DNA from: Apiotrichum sp. Y4204
Lineage: Eukaryota > Basidiomycota > Tremellomycetes > Trichosporonales > Trichosporonaceae
Assembly: GCA_025531455.1 (NCBI GenBank)
Contig: JAMYHL010000016.1
Span: 434,001-498,000 of the forward strand
Length of the DNA stretch: 64,000 nucleotides
Direction: 5' to 3'
The position numbers and the translations under genes are program-made. The notes beneath the pieces are model-generated. The model saw nothing but the letters and a program-made list of their open reading frames with translations, made no database searches and was not told where the DNA came from. Shown one piece after another: positions 1 through 11,623 of the stretch; within the stretch, counting starts at the first letter, position 1, and each line of letters starts with the position of its first letter.

Positions 1-705
1 TGGCGGGACAAATGAGAAAGGAATCAACCGCCCACGTCTCTCGATACTCACCTCCCATGCAGCCCGTGATGATGCCCGCGGCGATCGAGTTGAAGAAAAC
101 CTGCTTCTCGGGCTCGTACCCCGTCGCGCGATTGATGACGTGCCGTACGGGCTCGTAGAATCCTGTCGTCAGAACCTCAAGCCACAAGAATACCGCTTGC
201 TAATCCGTACACCTCGACTCACCAAGACGGCATCCGTTCAGCAGGATCTGGTACCCATACGCCGGAATGAGGCCGCGCTGGAGGCCGCGGATACCCTCGT
301 TGGCCCACGTCTTGCGGAACACGTCAAACACATTGTTGTACACGCGCTTGACGTTCGCGTCCGCCTTGACCAGCTCGCCCTGCAGCTGCAGGCGCGTCTT
401 CATCGTCTCGGCGACGTTGGCTGCGGGTCAGTATGTGCGGAGATGGCCTAGACGGGCGGACTTGGGGCACGGGGCATGCTACGCGTTGAAACCCGCGCGA
501 AAGGCGCTGAGACACCCGCGACAGCTCTGCCTTGGGCTCGTCAAAGCTGCCGCACGCGACTCTGCCCACCGGCTGACTCACTGACGGTCACTGCGGCACA
601 GCCCGCGAGGCCGCCGACCATGAACAGCTCGCCGAGCGAGAGCGGGACGGGCGCGGCGATCGGCGCCGGCGGCGGTGTCGGGAGGTTCTGCTCGGAGGTC
701 GCCAT
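1..705 (-). CDS. OAC1: Mitochondrial carrier (SLC25), oxaloacetate/sulfate carrier-like, partial
   Basis: Inner-membrane solute carrier whose 3' part lies beyond the left edge. Exon 1 (705 to about 582) encodes a Pro-rich N-terminus and the first membrane helix, ending GGLAGCAAVTV. Exon 2 (about 420-223) continues with TNVAETMKTRLQLQGE and ends NGCRL; exon 3 resumes with GFYEPVRHVINRATGYEPEK and runs into a GTGAGT donor near position 50. The spliced NGCRLGFYEP and the RLQLQGE block are characteristic of the fungal Oac1 subgroup (established family knowledge). The usual Pro of the PX[DE]XX[KR] signature is replaced (NVAETMK), which is a little unusual. Both internal introns have GTGAGT donors and CTGAC branch sites. 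The substrate is inferred from subgroup resemblance only; another dicarboxylate-type carrier is possible. Confidence 0.8.
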
Positions 706-1161
706 CGTGAGTTCGCGCGAGGGCCGGGAAACGGAAAGGATACAACAAGGAGGAGCAGGAAAAAAAAAAGTCGGTCAACTCCACTCGCTAGTGACGAGTT
801 AGTGCCCGGCTACGATTCACGATCGGTTTTCGGACCGGATGGGGCGCCGGAGTGGCTGCGGGACCAATTCGGTTAACTGCGGCGGGTGAGTGACCTGAAC
901 GATGCCGGTGACGGGCGCGGAGGTGTGCGGCGATGCGATGGGGAATGCATGCAGAAGAGGTCTTGTCTAGTCGCGGTATAAGAATTCCAGAGAATCGTAT
1001 GCAGGCCGTCAGTTCCATCACCGGCTGTGTGTAGGTCGGTGCACGTACGCCGAACACGCGAGCGAGCCGGAGTACGTGCACCCAAGCTCCGGCCGGTGGG
1101 CGTGCTCGGCTATCAGCGACAGCATCGAAATCGCTACGAATACAGTCACGCCGATGTACGT
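706..1161. other. Intergenic, carrier promoter and THG1 3' flank
   Basis: 456 bases between the start of the carrier gene and the stop of THG1. It contains an A-run in front of the carrier start and no open frame with coding character on either strand. I see nothing else in it. Confidence 0.5.
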
Positions 1162-2271
1162 CTATGCAAGGAGCCACGGCCGTGCGCGCCAGAAGGGGTT
1201 GCGAATAATGTCCTCGTGCACAATCACAATCTCGCCTGTCGTGCCCTCATATGGCTTGCGTTTGTCGCGCTTCTCAAACGGCATCGTGCTTCCCCCGGCT
1301 TGGCGGGGAACGTTGACGTCCTCGGCGTCCTCGTCAACATCCTGTGGCACGATCGGAGAAGCACCGCCGCTCGTCGCTGCGGACGGGGTGTCCTCTGCGG
1401 CCTCGTCAATGTCGATCGTCACCGGCATGGGGTCGGGGTCGACGCGGACAAGGGTACTGCCCTTGCGGAAGTACGCAGGAATGTTGTTGTAGTTGACGTC
1501 AAAGCGCGTGAAGAGCATCTCGTTCTTGTCCTTCGAGTTCGTGCCCTGTTGTCAGATAACGGTCGGACGTGCGCTGTATCTCACCTGCAGCTCCTTGTTT
1601 GCTTCGCGCGGGGTGAGGCCGTCATGCACGAGGGCCCAGAAGCACGTGTTGTAGAGGTTGTTAATATGTGCTGGGCGTCAGTGAGCTACTCGCGTCGTCT
1701 CACACTTACTGTCTGCCTGTCGCCAGGAAAAGTAGTCGCGCACCTCCTTCTCCCCGGGATACAGCACGACGCGCGAATCAAACGTCGGCGGATACCGCAG
1801 CTCGTCGTTGGGAAAGTACTTGGACCAGTAGAAGACATATGCCGAGGTAAAGATGGAGCAGATTGCAGAGTTGAGTTTACTGTCGTGAGCTCAATCAGTA
1901 CCGCGTAGCTCACCTTCTCCGCCGGCCGTACACCGTCATCTGTCGCCGCATAAGGAAGCTGGCGTGAGCTAGAGAAAGCCAACCTGACAGCTCACCTATA
2001 TTCGTCGCTCTCCCCAAAGGCCAGCACAATGTCCCCGAACTCCTCCATTACCGTCTTGGCTGCGCGGTTCATGAGGTCGAGTGCGCGCACGTCGTTTGGC
2101 TTCTCGAAGTTGTGCGCGTCCGAGAACCTGCCGTCAGCTGAGAACAACGAACCACGGGTCAGCTTACTTGTGGAAGCCGCGGCCGTCGACGCGCACGACA
2201 ATGTACGCGTTCGGCATGAGCGGATCCGGCAGCTCATAGTTCTTGACGTATTCGAAGCGCGACTTTGCCAT
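1162..2271 (-). CDS. THG1: tRNA(His) guanylyltransferase
   Basis: Adds the extra 5' G (G-1) to tRNA-His, needed for recognition by histidyl-tRNA synthetase. The start at 2271 gives [20 protein letters not shown], followed by [13 protein letters not shown], which carries the metal-binding Asp-Gly pair. Next come [17 protein letters not shown] and [10 protein letters not shown], the second catalytic acidic motif. The exon around 1640-1900 carries the region with [16 protein letters not shown], and the conserved [13 protein letters not shown] segment is formed across a splice near 1670. The C-terminus ([19 protein letters not shown], then an acidic tail) is typical. At least five short introns interrupt the gene. 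About 300 residues, close to the family norm. It is divergent from the bL31m gene at 2718. The identification is firm; individual intron borders are by eye. Confidence 0.93.
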
Positions 2272-2717
2272 TGTGAAAAGAGTCGAGGGCTATAGACAGA
2301 AGTCTAGGCCGAGATATGCATCGGTTGCGCCAGTTCGCGCCAGACAATCTCGTTCTTGCCACCAGCGATAATGCCACAGTGGAGGCAAGGCCATTCTGCA
2401 CTACCGACCGTGCCGACCCTCACCCAAAATTGTCGCGTGCCAGCATTTTCCCACGGTGTCCACTTGTTCCCAGTTCTTTCCGACCCCTCTCTGGCCCATT
2501 GTAGCAAAAGTCGAGATTCAACATCTGCAAAACCAACCAAACCCTCTTCATCGTTCTCTCCAGACAACACCAAAAGGCATCGTCGAGCACCACACTCCAC
2601 GCCGCCCACTTGATCGCGACAGCTCTACCGGTGTAACACGACTCGGACACTAGATTCTTGTTGTTCGGTCGCCCGAATTTTCCTTCCTCCTCCTTCACTC
2701 CCGGCTCTTCACTCCCA
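2272..2717. other. Divergent promoter region THG1 / bL31m
   Basis: 446 bases between two divergent starts. The half next to bL31m is pyrimidine-rich (TTCCTTCCTCCTCCTTCACTC, 2679-2699), as expected for a fungal leader. No further gene seen. Confidence 0.5.
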
Positions 2718-3215
2718 ATGTCCCTCACCCGCGCCGCCCGCCCCCTCGCGCGGACAGCGTCCGCCGCGCCCTCTAGCTCGCGCGCAAAGTCCACAACGGC
2801 GAACCACTGGCGGAGCAAGAACCACATGCGCGGCGCCACCCAGCTCCCGAACCCCCTTCCCGCGATCTACCCGCAGCGCGTAGTGCTCTCGGACGGCTCG
2901 ACATTTACCGCGTACACGACCGCGCCGACGCCCGCCGTCATCCGCCTCACGCGTGACGTGACCAACAACCCGCTCTGGGCGCCGGGGACCGACTCGCGCG
3001 CGGCGCTCGATGCCGCTGCCGACGGACGTGTGGGCCGCTTCAACCGCCGTTTCGCCATGGCCGAGGAGAGCCCGGCCGAGGAGGGCGCCGAGAGCCCCGC
3101 TGCCCCGAGCTCTGGATTCGAGGCCGACGACTTTTCGTGGATGTCCGAGGGCGCCCAGGAGGAGAAGATGTCGGACAGGCAGCGTGCCGGCCCGCAGAAG
3201 AAGAAGAAGAAGTAG
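2718..3215 (+). CDS. MRPL36: Mitochondrial large-subunit ribosomal protein bL31m
   Basis: Mitochondrial ribosomal protein of the bacterial L31 family. The 165-residue intronless frame starts at MSLTRAARPLARTAS, an Arg/Ser/Ala-rich presequence without acids, then the core LPAIYPQRVVLSDGSTF, RLTRDVTNNPLWAP and GRVGRFNRRFA. The NNPLW motif and the following F-N-[KR]-R-[FY] are diagnostic of yeast Mrpl36-type proteins. The acidic C-terminal extension ends in a poly-Lys run. The start at 2718 was preferred over an in-frame ATG at 2658 because the latter would add a non-targeting Pro/Ser stretch and 2718 begins a good presequence. The zinc-binding cysteines of some bacterial L31 proteins are absent, as usual in fungi. 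Confidence 0.9.
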   Translation: MSLTRAARPLARTASAAPSSSRAKSTTANHWRSKNHMRGATQLPNPLPAIYPQRVVLSDGSTFTAYTTAPTPAVIRLTRDVTNNPLWAPGTDSRAALDAAADGRVGRFNRRFAMAEESPAEEGAESPAAPSSGFEADDFSWMSEGAQEEKMSDRQRAGPQKKKKK

Positions 3216-3377
3216 CCGCCATATTAGATCATGCACCATTCATAGCCAGGGACACAGACCAGAAGGGCAGGACGCACACAGAACATACATAGCCTATAAT
3301 CGCAACAGTCTTCTCCGCTACAGCCAAGTCCATACGCGACAGTCGTTTTCGCCCGGAAACGACACGCACTCGGGGTA

Positions 3378-4570
3378 TCACTCCTTGTCTGGGTCACTAA
3401 AGTGCTCGCCGAGCAGTTTGTTCATTCTGGGGTCAGCAGTGGTACAGAGGGAGTCACGGCAGCCGCATACAATCGATACAATCGATGGCTGGAAGCTCGG
3501 ACAGGAAGCAGAATCGATATCTCCGAGGTGAGAGTATCGATAGCACCAGCAACCAGGCAACCCCTATACAGCAGCCCATCCACTCACGTAAACATGTGCA
3601 GTTTGTCCGTCTTGAACACCGTCTTGAGCGTGTCGTCGCACAGGATAAATCGGCGGTCATTGGGATCCTGCAAGTTGTGTTCCTTGATGTAGTCCCATAT
3701 CCTCTTGACCGTCTGCGGGCGGGAGAGCCGCTCCTCATGCAAAAACGATGAAAGCGCTGGGCTGGGACGTGAGCTGCTGCGGAGTACTAGACAGCTCTCG
3801 ACCTACCTCAGGACAAGCTCCTTGTTGAACGCTCCGCCTCCGCCCCTCTTCTTCGGCTTGGCCTCGGCATCCGAGTCATCGACATCGCTCGCAGACCGTT
3901 TCTTGGTCTTCTTTTTCGGCGTCGCCTTCTTCTTTGGCGCGGCCGCCCGCGCTTTCCGCGTCGAGCCATTCTCCTCCGCCTGCAGGCGTTTCGCCATTGC
4001 CGCGTCGCTCTCCACCTGCTTCTTGCTCAGCTTCGGCTTGGTCTCCGGCTCGCTCTCCTCCTCCTCATCTTCTTCCTCCTCGCCTCCCGCTACTTCGTCA
4101 TACAGGTCCGCGATCTGCGGTCAGCACGCATCTAGCTGCCACGCACGAGCTGGTCAATCTCCTTCCGGTTCTCCTTTACTTCATCTGCATCCTCGCCGTC
4201 CGCGACAAGCTGCTTGCGAATCGCCTTTGCGGATCTGTGTGTGAGCTCAGCGGTCGGTCGCAGGATCGCATTAAGGGGACGTGTGTTTGTTTGTCTGTGG
4301 TCCGTGTGTCCGTGGGACCGGTAGCCGCACAATGACGAAATGCGGTCTGCATCGCACTCGCAGCCCGCGCAGCTCCATCGTCGAGAGTATGTCTGGTAAC
4401 ATTGTGTGTCCCTAGTTTCCCAACCACTGACCCGACTACAGTCCATCCCACATCCCATCCGACTCACACAGTCGACAGATCGCTCTCCGCGAGGATGCGG
4501 CGGATGCGCGGCGCCAGGCCCGCGGCGTACTGGTGTCAGTGGCGCGGGGCAGGGCACTTACGGAACCCAT
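3378..4570 (-). CDS. DEK_C plus SWIB/MDM2 domain protein (Uaf30/Tri1-like)
   Basis: Nuclear protein of the family that in yeast contains Uaf30 (Pol I upstream activating factor) and Tri1. The first exon is only MGS; the next gives YAAGLAPRIRRILAESDL and SAKAIRKQLVADGEDADEVK, a DEK_C-type helical domain. An acidic then Lys-rich nuclear-localisation linker follows (residues about 60-140: KARAAAPKKKATPKKKTKKR). The SWIB domain starts near FNKELVLR, runs through the next exon (KRIWDYIKEHNLQDP, DDTLKTVFKTDKLHMFT) and finishes with MNKLLGEHF. At least four introns, one about 230 nt long inside the DEK_C region. About 240-250 residues. Whether it acts in Pol I transcription or more general chromatin work cannot be read from the sequence. 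Confidence 0.85.
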
Positions 4571-5013
4571 CTGGCGGTGTGGATGGACAGGGAATTGGGT
4601 GCGCGGAGAAAGCTTCGAGGCGGATGGCCGAGTGGTTACAGGTGTACAGGTAAAGAGTAGAGTCAAGAACGAAGATGCTTTGTAGTGAGATGGATGGGAT
4701 ATGGATGTCGGATGTTCACTTTCACTTGGCGCTCGGCCGTTATGACGACGGTTTGTACCCAGTTTGGGAGGGAATGGAGTGCGGCATGCGACTTGGCCGC
4801 AAGTAGGGACGACCAAAGGAGAGCGAGATCCCACCAAGCGTTTCGCACGACGGGATCAAAATTTCCGAGGCAACCACTGTACCACTGTACCAATTGTCCA
4901 TTGTCCGGGTTCTCCATTGTCTTATCGAGGTGATGAGCAAAGTGCATGCCTCTATCCAATGCTATATAATGAGTCGTGATGATATGTGTGCTACAAACAG
5001 CATAGTACTAGCC
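4571..5013. other. Intergenic, SWIB-gene promoter and COX15 3' flank
   Basis: 443 bases upstream of the SWIB gene and downstream of COX15. It contains a tRNA box-A-like string at 4623-4637 with no matching T arm (see rejected items). No coding signal. Confidence 0.5.
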
Positions 5014-6623
5014 CTATAGGGCTCCCTTTTGAATCTTCTTCTGCTTGACCTGCTGGACGGCACGGCGCATGGCCTCGACGGCACGTCCGGGACGGCGCAT
5101 GGACGCAGCGAGGCCCATGAGACAGGTGAGGACGACGACGGAGCCGGCCTGGTGCGCGGCAGCTAGCGGGATAGGGACGAGGTAGATCAGCGTGCTGATG
5201 CCGAGCGTGACCTGTCCGAGGGCGGCAGCGGCGGTCCATGCCGACCAGCGCTGGGTGACGCGCGGGAGGGCGTTGGTGCCGACGCGAAGCACCGGGCGGC
5301 GGGCAATGAGGTGCTGGACAATGAGGAGCGACGCGGTGGTGACGGCCAGGACGCGGTGGTTAAACTGCACAGTGACGGGGTTCTCGAACATGTTGCGCCA
5401 GACGAGGTCCGACTTGTCCGCGGCCTTGCAGTAGCGCGGGTCCATGAGCTCCTCCTTCGGCGGGTGGATCGACTCGCCCATCATGGGGAACTCGTTGTAG
5501 ACCAGGCCGGCGTCGAGGCCAGCAACAAAGGCACCGGAGATAGCAGTAACGAAGACCATGCCGGCGAGGACACCGATGAGGCCACGGAAGCGGCGGACGG
5601 CGGGAGCGTTGAGCGCGGAGACGAGAGCGTGGACCCTGGTGGCAGCCTCACCGCCCTGGCGGATCTGGGCAGCGAGACGCTGGTCACGGCGGAGAGACAG
5701 GCCGGTGTAGAGCATTCCAATGTAAAGGAGAACGGCGGCACCAAAGTGGGCGGCAAGGCGGTACTGCGAGACGCGAGGGTGGTCCTTGGTGTCGATAATC
5801 TCCGGCTTGAGGCCCGAGGCGACCATGAACCAGCCGAGGGCACCCTGGGCACCAATACCAGCAGCGAGAGCAAACAATGTCGTAGGAAGACCACGGGGCA
5901 GCTTGTAACGAGAGCAGTAGTAGACAGCGGGAACGACAAAGAGAGCACCCAGCGCACGGCCGGCGATACGGTGAGCCCACTCCATGTAGAAGATGAACTT
6001 GAACTCGGCGCGGCTGATGTTCGAGTTGATCCTGAGAGTTAGGACGATCACTGGGTCAAAACTCACATGACACCCTCAGGCGACTGGCGGTACTTCTCCC
6101 ACTCGATGTCCCACTCGGCCTCAGTCATAGGGGGGCGGATACCGGTGATCGGGTTCCACTCGACAATGGAGAGACCAGACTCGGTGAGGCGGGTAAGACC
6201 ACCAATGACGATAATACCAAAAACGAGAGCGGAGCAACCAATGAGCCAACCGGGGAGGGAGCGGGGGATGGTGCGGACATCCTCGACTGCGGGGGCGGAC
6301 TCGGGGACGGCGCCAGTGCCGGACGGTGCCGGGCCGAGGCCGACAGCAGAGGTGGAAAGGTACGACGAAGGGGTGAAGAAGGAGCCGCGGCCGTTGTACG
6401 GGAGGTAGCTCTGGGCAAAGAAGGAGCCGGCGCTGGGCGGGGCGGCCTTGGTCGTGAGCGACTGGAGAGTCGGGCGGCCGGCGGGACGCTGGAAGCTGCG
6501 CGACGAGGTCGTGAGCGAGCGGAACGCGGACATGGCAGAACGCGACGGCGCGACAGCAGCCCGGCTGCAGCGCGCTGCGGAGAGCGTGCGGAGGGCCGCT
6601 AGCGGTTGCAGCAGGCCCGACAT
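5014..6623 (-). CDS. COX15: Heme A synthase COX15, mitochondrial inner membrane
   Basis: Oxidises the C8 methyl of heme O to give heme A for cytochrome c oxidase. Exon 1 starts at 6623 with a Ser/Arg-rich presequence (MSGLLQPLAALRTLSAARCS), then the first transmembrane segment (PGWLIGCSALVFGIIVIGG) and the conserved LTRLTESGLSIVEWNPITG and EWEKYRQSPE. A 35-nt intron (about 6029-6063) precedes exon 2, which carries EFKFIFYMEWAHRIAGRALG with the first heme-ligand His, and later VQFNHRVLAV with another conserved His. About seven further hydrophobic segments follow. The C-terminus is basic (QQVKQKKIQKGAL). About 525 residues, slightly longer than yeast Cox15 because of the presequence. Another in-frame ATG at 6701 exists but adds nothing typical of the family. 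Divergent from NAA10. Confidence 0.95.
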
Positions 6624-7080
6624 GTTAGGAGTGAGTGACGGAGTGGATGAGAGAGACTCTAATCCATGTGCGATGCTGACAAGTTGCTCAAGATATCCCA
6701 TACCCCATGCCCCCGAGGCCGGGAGGTCAAGATGCGCCTCATTTCTCTTTCGAGCTCCGAAATCGGAACGTTCCGAATGGACGGCAGCGCGTGCAGCAGC
6801 AGTGCAGCCCAGGGTCAGACATAAGAGAACAATAGAAACAATAGAACTTGTTGCGATCCATTAGATTTCACCTGGCGCCGCATTTGAGCAACGGACCTAT
6901 TGAGGAGCCAGATACATCCCATTACACGTCATTAAAGCCATGTGAGTCTGCTTATCACTCGACTTCACCATCGAGAAATGTCGGCCGGCTGGCGTCCGAC
7001 GACGCATCGAGGAAAGTCGACAACGAACGACGACATTACAGCTCACATCACTGCATCAACAATCCCAAACACCCCCCACC
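6624..7080. other. Divergent promoter COX15 / NAA10
   Basis: 457 bases between divergent starts. Moderately A/T-richer near 6825-6860. No additional gene or obvious TATA box. Confidence 0.5.
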
Positions 7081-7999
7081 ATGGATATCAGGCAAGCAAC
7101 AGTAAGTGCAGCTAACCTTTTCCATGCCTTAGCCGCACACTCTGACAACATCCAGATCGAGGACCTCCTCGGCATGCAGAATGCCAACCTCCTCAACCTT
7201 CCCGAGAACTACACGTTCAAGTACTGTGGGTACCTCCCGGAATTCTCACCTAACGGCAGACCTGTACCACGCGCTGACGTGGCCCGAGCTGTCGTACGTC
7301 GCCGTCGACCCGAGCGGGCGCATCGTGGGCTACATTCTGGCGAAGATGTGGGTATCTCTTTGTCCAATGACCCGCTGACAACAGGGAGGAGGAGCCGACT
7401 GCCGAGCCGAGCGGGCACGTCACGTCCATCTCGGTGCTGCGCCCGTACCGCCGCCTGGGACTCGCGAACAAGCTCATGAAGCAGGCGCAGGAAGCCATGG
7501 TCGCGCACTACAATGCCGCGTACATTACCCTGCATGTTCGCAAGTCGAACCGCGCCGCCATCTCGCTGTACCGCGACACGCTGGGATTCGAGGTGCACAT
7601 CATGGAGAAGGGATACTGTGAGTGTGGATGGAGGAACAGTTATAAGAGGTTGAGGGACACGGGTGGCAAGCGGAATGGATCGGGACGATGCGCTGAGAGC
7701 CTGTTCCCTCAGTTAGTTGTGGGATGTAGCCGGTCAGCTGTTCTGCTTTCGCGATTTACAGCTGGCAGAAGAGTTCCACTCCTGTTATATAAGTGCTCTA
7801 ATCGAGGATCCCATCTCGCCACCATGAGCTTATACTTGGGACTCGAGTCTCTAATCATTTGATTCATTTCTTCCCTGTCGCCATCTGCACTCAACCGCTG
7901 ACCACAGACGCCGACGGGGAGGACGCGTACGGCATGCGCTATCTGTTCAAGAAGGACGCCAAGGTGGACCCGCCCAAGGTCGAGGAGGCCAAGGCGTAA
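7081..7999 (+). CDS. ARD1: N-alpha-acetyltransferase catalytic subunit NAA10 (Ard1)
   Basis: Catalytic subunit of the NatA complex, which acetylates nascent chains starting with small residues at the ribosome exit. Exon 1 (MDIRQAT) is split from [20 protein letters not shown]; then [20 protein letters not shown], and the acetyl-CoA-binding loop [16 protein letters not shown] matches R-x-x-G-x-[GA]. The segment [20 protein letters not shown] is highly conserved in Naa10. The last exon (7909-7999) completes [18 protein letters not shown] and a short basic/acidic tail. About 165 residues. Four introns; the last (about 7618-7908, 291 nt) is several times longer than the other introns here. NatA's auxiliary subunit is not in the window. 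Confidence 0.95.
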
Positions 8000-8110
8000 G
8001 CGGTGCGGATGGCGATCAGTGGACGAGGTGCGGAGACGGTAGAGCGCTTAGCGCGGTACGATACAGCATATCCTGCATGTATTCTAGCATATTATCTACG
8101 ATATTTTCTA

Positions 8111-10612
8111 TTAGGCACTCCGGATACCGCTCTGGTCGCGCCACATCTCGAAGAACTTGAGCATGTCGTACGTGATGCGGCGGCGCACCGTGCGCGCCGA
8201 GTGGAGCAGGTGTGCCGTCTTGACGTACGGTGCGTCCAGGTCCTCGTTCATGGCCGCCAGCGCCGCGTCCTGGCAGATACTCGCCACCTCGGCACCCGAG
8301 CACCCCTCGGTCTAAAGTCAGCAGAAGCACAAATGTCCAAGCTCACAATCTGCGCAAGCTCGTCGATATCCACGCCCGGCTCGATGGCCATACGCGCAAA
8401 CCGCAGCCGGAAGATCTCCTTGCGCGTCTCAAAGTCCGGGGCGCCGACATACAGAATCCGGTCGAGGCGGCCGGGCCGCGTGAGCGCCGGGTCGAGGACG
8501 TCGGGACGGTTCGTGGCTGCAACGACGGTCACGCCCGAGAGCTGCTCGACGCCGTCCATCTCGTTCAGAAGCGAAGTGAGCACGCCGCCGTGGGTCTCGC
8601 CGCCGTCACGGGCGGAACCCAGTGCGTCGATCTCATCGAAGAAAATAATACTCGGCGCCGCGGCGCGCGCCTTGCGAAACACCTCGCGGACAGCGCGCTC
8701 GCTCTCGCCCACGTACTTGTTCAGCAGCTCGGGGCCCTTGACGGCAATAAAGTTGATACCGCTCTCCGTCGCCAATGCCTTCGCCGTGAGAGTCTTGGAA
8801 CAGCCGGGCGGGCCGTAGAGAAGTACGCCGCGGGGCGCCTCGACGCCGAGCCGCTCGAATGTGTCGCGGTGCGTGAGCGGCCACTCGACGCATTCCTTCA
8901 ACTTTTGCTTCACGTCGTGTTGTCCGCCAATGTCGCTCCACCGCACCTCGGGTGTCTCGACGAAGACCTCACGCATGGCACTCGGGCGGATAGTCGGGAG
9001 CGTGTTCAGGACGTCCGTGTTCGTGAGCAGCGGTTCCGGGGATGTCGGGTTGTCGGCCCATCGTTGAATCGCGGCGGATGCGGACTCGCGGACAAGCGAG
9101 CCGAGGTCAGCGCCGACATAACCATGCGTTCGGGCGGCAATGGCGTCAATTTCGCTTGCGCTCAGCGAGTGCGGCATCTTGGCAAGCATGACGTCCAGGA
9201 TGTGTCGGCGGCCAGTGGCGTCCGGAATGCCAATCTCGATCTCGCGGTCGAAGCGACCGGGACGGCGGAGGGCAGGGTCAATAGAGTTCGGCCGGTTGGT
9301 CGCTGCAATCACGATGACTCGTTCGCTGGAATCCGCCGTCACGCCGTCCATCAGCGTCAGGAGCATAGCGACGACTCGGCGCTCGACCTCGCCACCCTCG
9401 CCGCCGTCGCGACGCGGGCAGAGCGCGTCGACCTCATCCAGAACGATAATGCACGGCGAGCGACGGCGAGCCTCCTCGAAAATACCTCGCAGACGCTCCT
9501 CCGTCTCTCCGTGGAATGCTGAAGAGAGCTCAGGACCGTTGACGACTATGCACGAACATCCGGGCGTGGAAGAGGCGATCGCGCGAGCCAACGCGGTCTT
9601 GCCAGTTCCAGGAGGGCCGTGTAGCAGCAGGCCTCGCGGCGGGGTGAGCCCAAATCGCGTAAAGAGTTCTGGTGACTTGAGAGGAAGATCCAGAAGCGCG
9701 CGGACCTGCTTGATCTGGGCGTCAAGGCCTCCAAGAGTGCTGTATGACGACGCGCTCTGCTCCGCCGGAGAGTATATGTTGATATAGGACGGAATAGCGG
9801 ACGACTGGTGTCAGCTAAAGACGTCTCACGTTAGCTTACAGTGGAAGTAGCACTTTTCTGAGCCAATTCAGAGTTCTTTGAGGTGGTACTTTTTCCATCT
9901 TCCCCCTCAAACAGGACCTTTACACGCCAGTCAAGCTCGTAGATTGCAGGAGCGTCCGTAAGCGACAAACTCTGAAGAGACGACGCGACATCGCTGGACC
10001 GCGGCGCCGCTTTCGTCGATACTTCAAAGCTGGAGACAGAAAATCGGATGTCCGTCTCTCCAATGCCAATTTTATATCCTTCGCCGACGTACTTGACAGC
10101 AGCTGTCATCAGCTACATTCGCCTTCAGGTAGCTTACTCAAAGCCTCCTTGACAGCCGCACGCTTCCACTCGAGCTCGCGCTTCCCGTTATCGGAGCCAG
10201 TGCCTGAAGCCTGCTTCACCGTGACGCTCTTGAGTATACCCTTGCACGCAGACGGCGGGAAGCGATAAAGGTCGACGGAGAACGCACCGAGGTTGGTAAT
10301 TTGGCCCGGCGAGAGGGCAACAGCTGGTATAAGCACAGTTTCCTCCTCATTCGCCTACTCACTCTCCTCGTCAAGCCCAACGCGCGGCCAGAGCTGCGCC
10401 ACAACCCATCCCGGGGCACTGTCGTGTCCCTCAACGGCAGACTGCTGGCCCGTCGCGCGGAGAAGGACCCACTCGCCCGCCGCAAGCTTGCGCGCTCGCA
10501 GAAGTTCCGGAGCAAGATGCGCGCGCCGGTTCCGCCGCAGAAGCGGAAGATCGGATCCACCTGCTTCAGCATCCGCTGTCGCTATCGTGAGCGTAGCGAA
10601 TGGTGTGCTCAT
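8111..10612 (-). CDS. AFG2: AFG2/Drg1-type AAA ATPase (60S ribosome maturation)
   Basis: Type II AAA ATPase with two ATPase domains; in yeast Afg2/Drg1 releases Rlp24 and other shuttling factors from cytoplasmic pre-60S particles. The N-terminal domain comes from three exons (10612 to about 9835). D1 has GPPGTGKTALARA (Walker A), IIVLDEVDALCPR (Walker B) and the ATNRPNSIDPALRRPGRFDR block. D2 has GPPGCSKTLTAKA, whose Cys-Ser in the P-loop is typical of the Afg2/SPATA5 subgroup rather than of Cdc48, then IIFFDEIDALG and ATNRPDVLDPALTRPGRLDR. The last exon (8111 to about 8312) gives TEGCSGAEVASICQDAAL and a C-terminus ending GIRSA. About 780 residues, the same as yeast Afg2. Confidence 0.95.
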
Positions 10613-11623
10613 TGGTCGTTTGTGTAGTAGTTGTGTTGTAGATGCAGGTGAGAGGGAACGTTCTGACCACCAAGGAACGATCGATTCATGCGCACCGGCC
10701 AGTGGTCCCAACAGACCCGAAATCTCGAGGGTTGGCTTATATCACGTGCTTTTACACGTGGGATTGCGTGACCGGCCTTCTTTGTCTCTATCTCTGCGCC
10801 CCCTGACTGGACCCTGACTGATAGCTTCGTAAAGTGTGGGGTCTCCGGATTTGACCAGGGTGGAAAGGGCTTACTGTGTGAGAAGAGAGGACTGTGGGGT
10901 TAGGACAGGCGGGTATAATGCACAGTGAGAGTGGCAAGCTTGATACCGAAGAGCCGAGACCGGCTGCCGCGGAGTCTTACAGGGCTAAATGGGTGGCAAA
11001 ACGGGGTCTGGTCGTCAGACAGTAGTGGATAGAGACGTGGAGGACATGCATGTGCATCGCGAGCATCCATCTTGTGATCTTGTTGTTATGGGTCCAACAC
11101 CCGGAGTACCAGAGTGTGTACAGTATATCGTGGGGTTACGTGTGGCATGCGCTGTCTCGCAACGGGGGGATGAAGTACTGATAACGGTCCTCAAGAAAAG
11201 GGCCCATTTTGCCACCGAGAATTGCGCATATCCGATGCACATCCAGCTAATTCACTGTGTACTGTGGTACTGTGCATCCCGTGGCCCGTGGCCGGTAGTG
11301 GCTAGTGGCTCGCCGGGTGCCAGAGGACCAAGAGGACCAGAAAGGCACATGTCCACCAGCGCATGCCCAGCTGCCCAGGGCCTATACGCCACTCTCCTTT
11401 TGGATGCTGGCGCTGTTTCTTGGCTTCCCAACTATACTCGTCCACACTAACCACCACTCCTCCTATCTCAGCTTCCTCTCTCTTCTCCATCTTCCTCTTT
11501 CTCTCTCATTCTCTCAACTCACACTCTTCTTCTTATCTCTCTCCCACCATCCACATCTTCCGTCTTCTAGCAACACCTCTCTCTTTACCCCTCCCACTCT
11601 CCTCATAGCTAGCACCCCCCGCA
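10613..11623. other. Divergent intergenic region AFG2 / RING gene
   Basis: 1,011 bases between divergent genes. The last 220 bases before the RING gene (11405-11623) are a C/T-rich tract without ATG, consistent with promoter and leader of that gene. No gene recognised in 10613-11400. Confidence 0.5.

Noticed and set aside
4621..4660. tRNA-Ser/Leu-like D-arm string GGATGGCCGAGTGGTTA (box A)
   Set aside because: No box B/T-loop (GTTCRANNC) or acceptor-stem complement within about 100 bases; treated as chance or a relic, not a tRNA gene.
5311..6042. 243-codon + strand frame antisense to COX15
   Set aside because: Shadow of the COX15 codons on the other strand; no start context or domain.
7618..7908. 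Box C/D snoRNA in the NAA10 intron
   Set aside because: No paired RTGATGA and CTGA boxes with a closing stem; only isolated CTGA strings.
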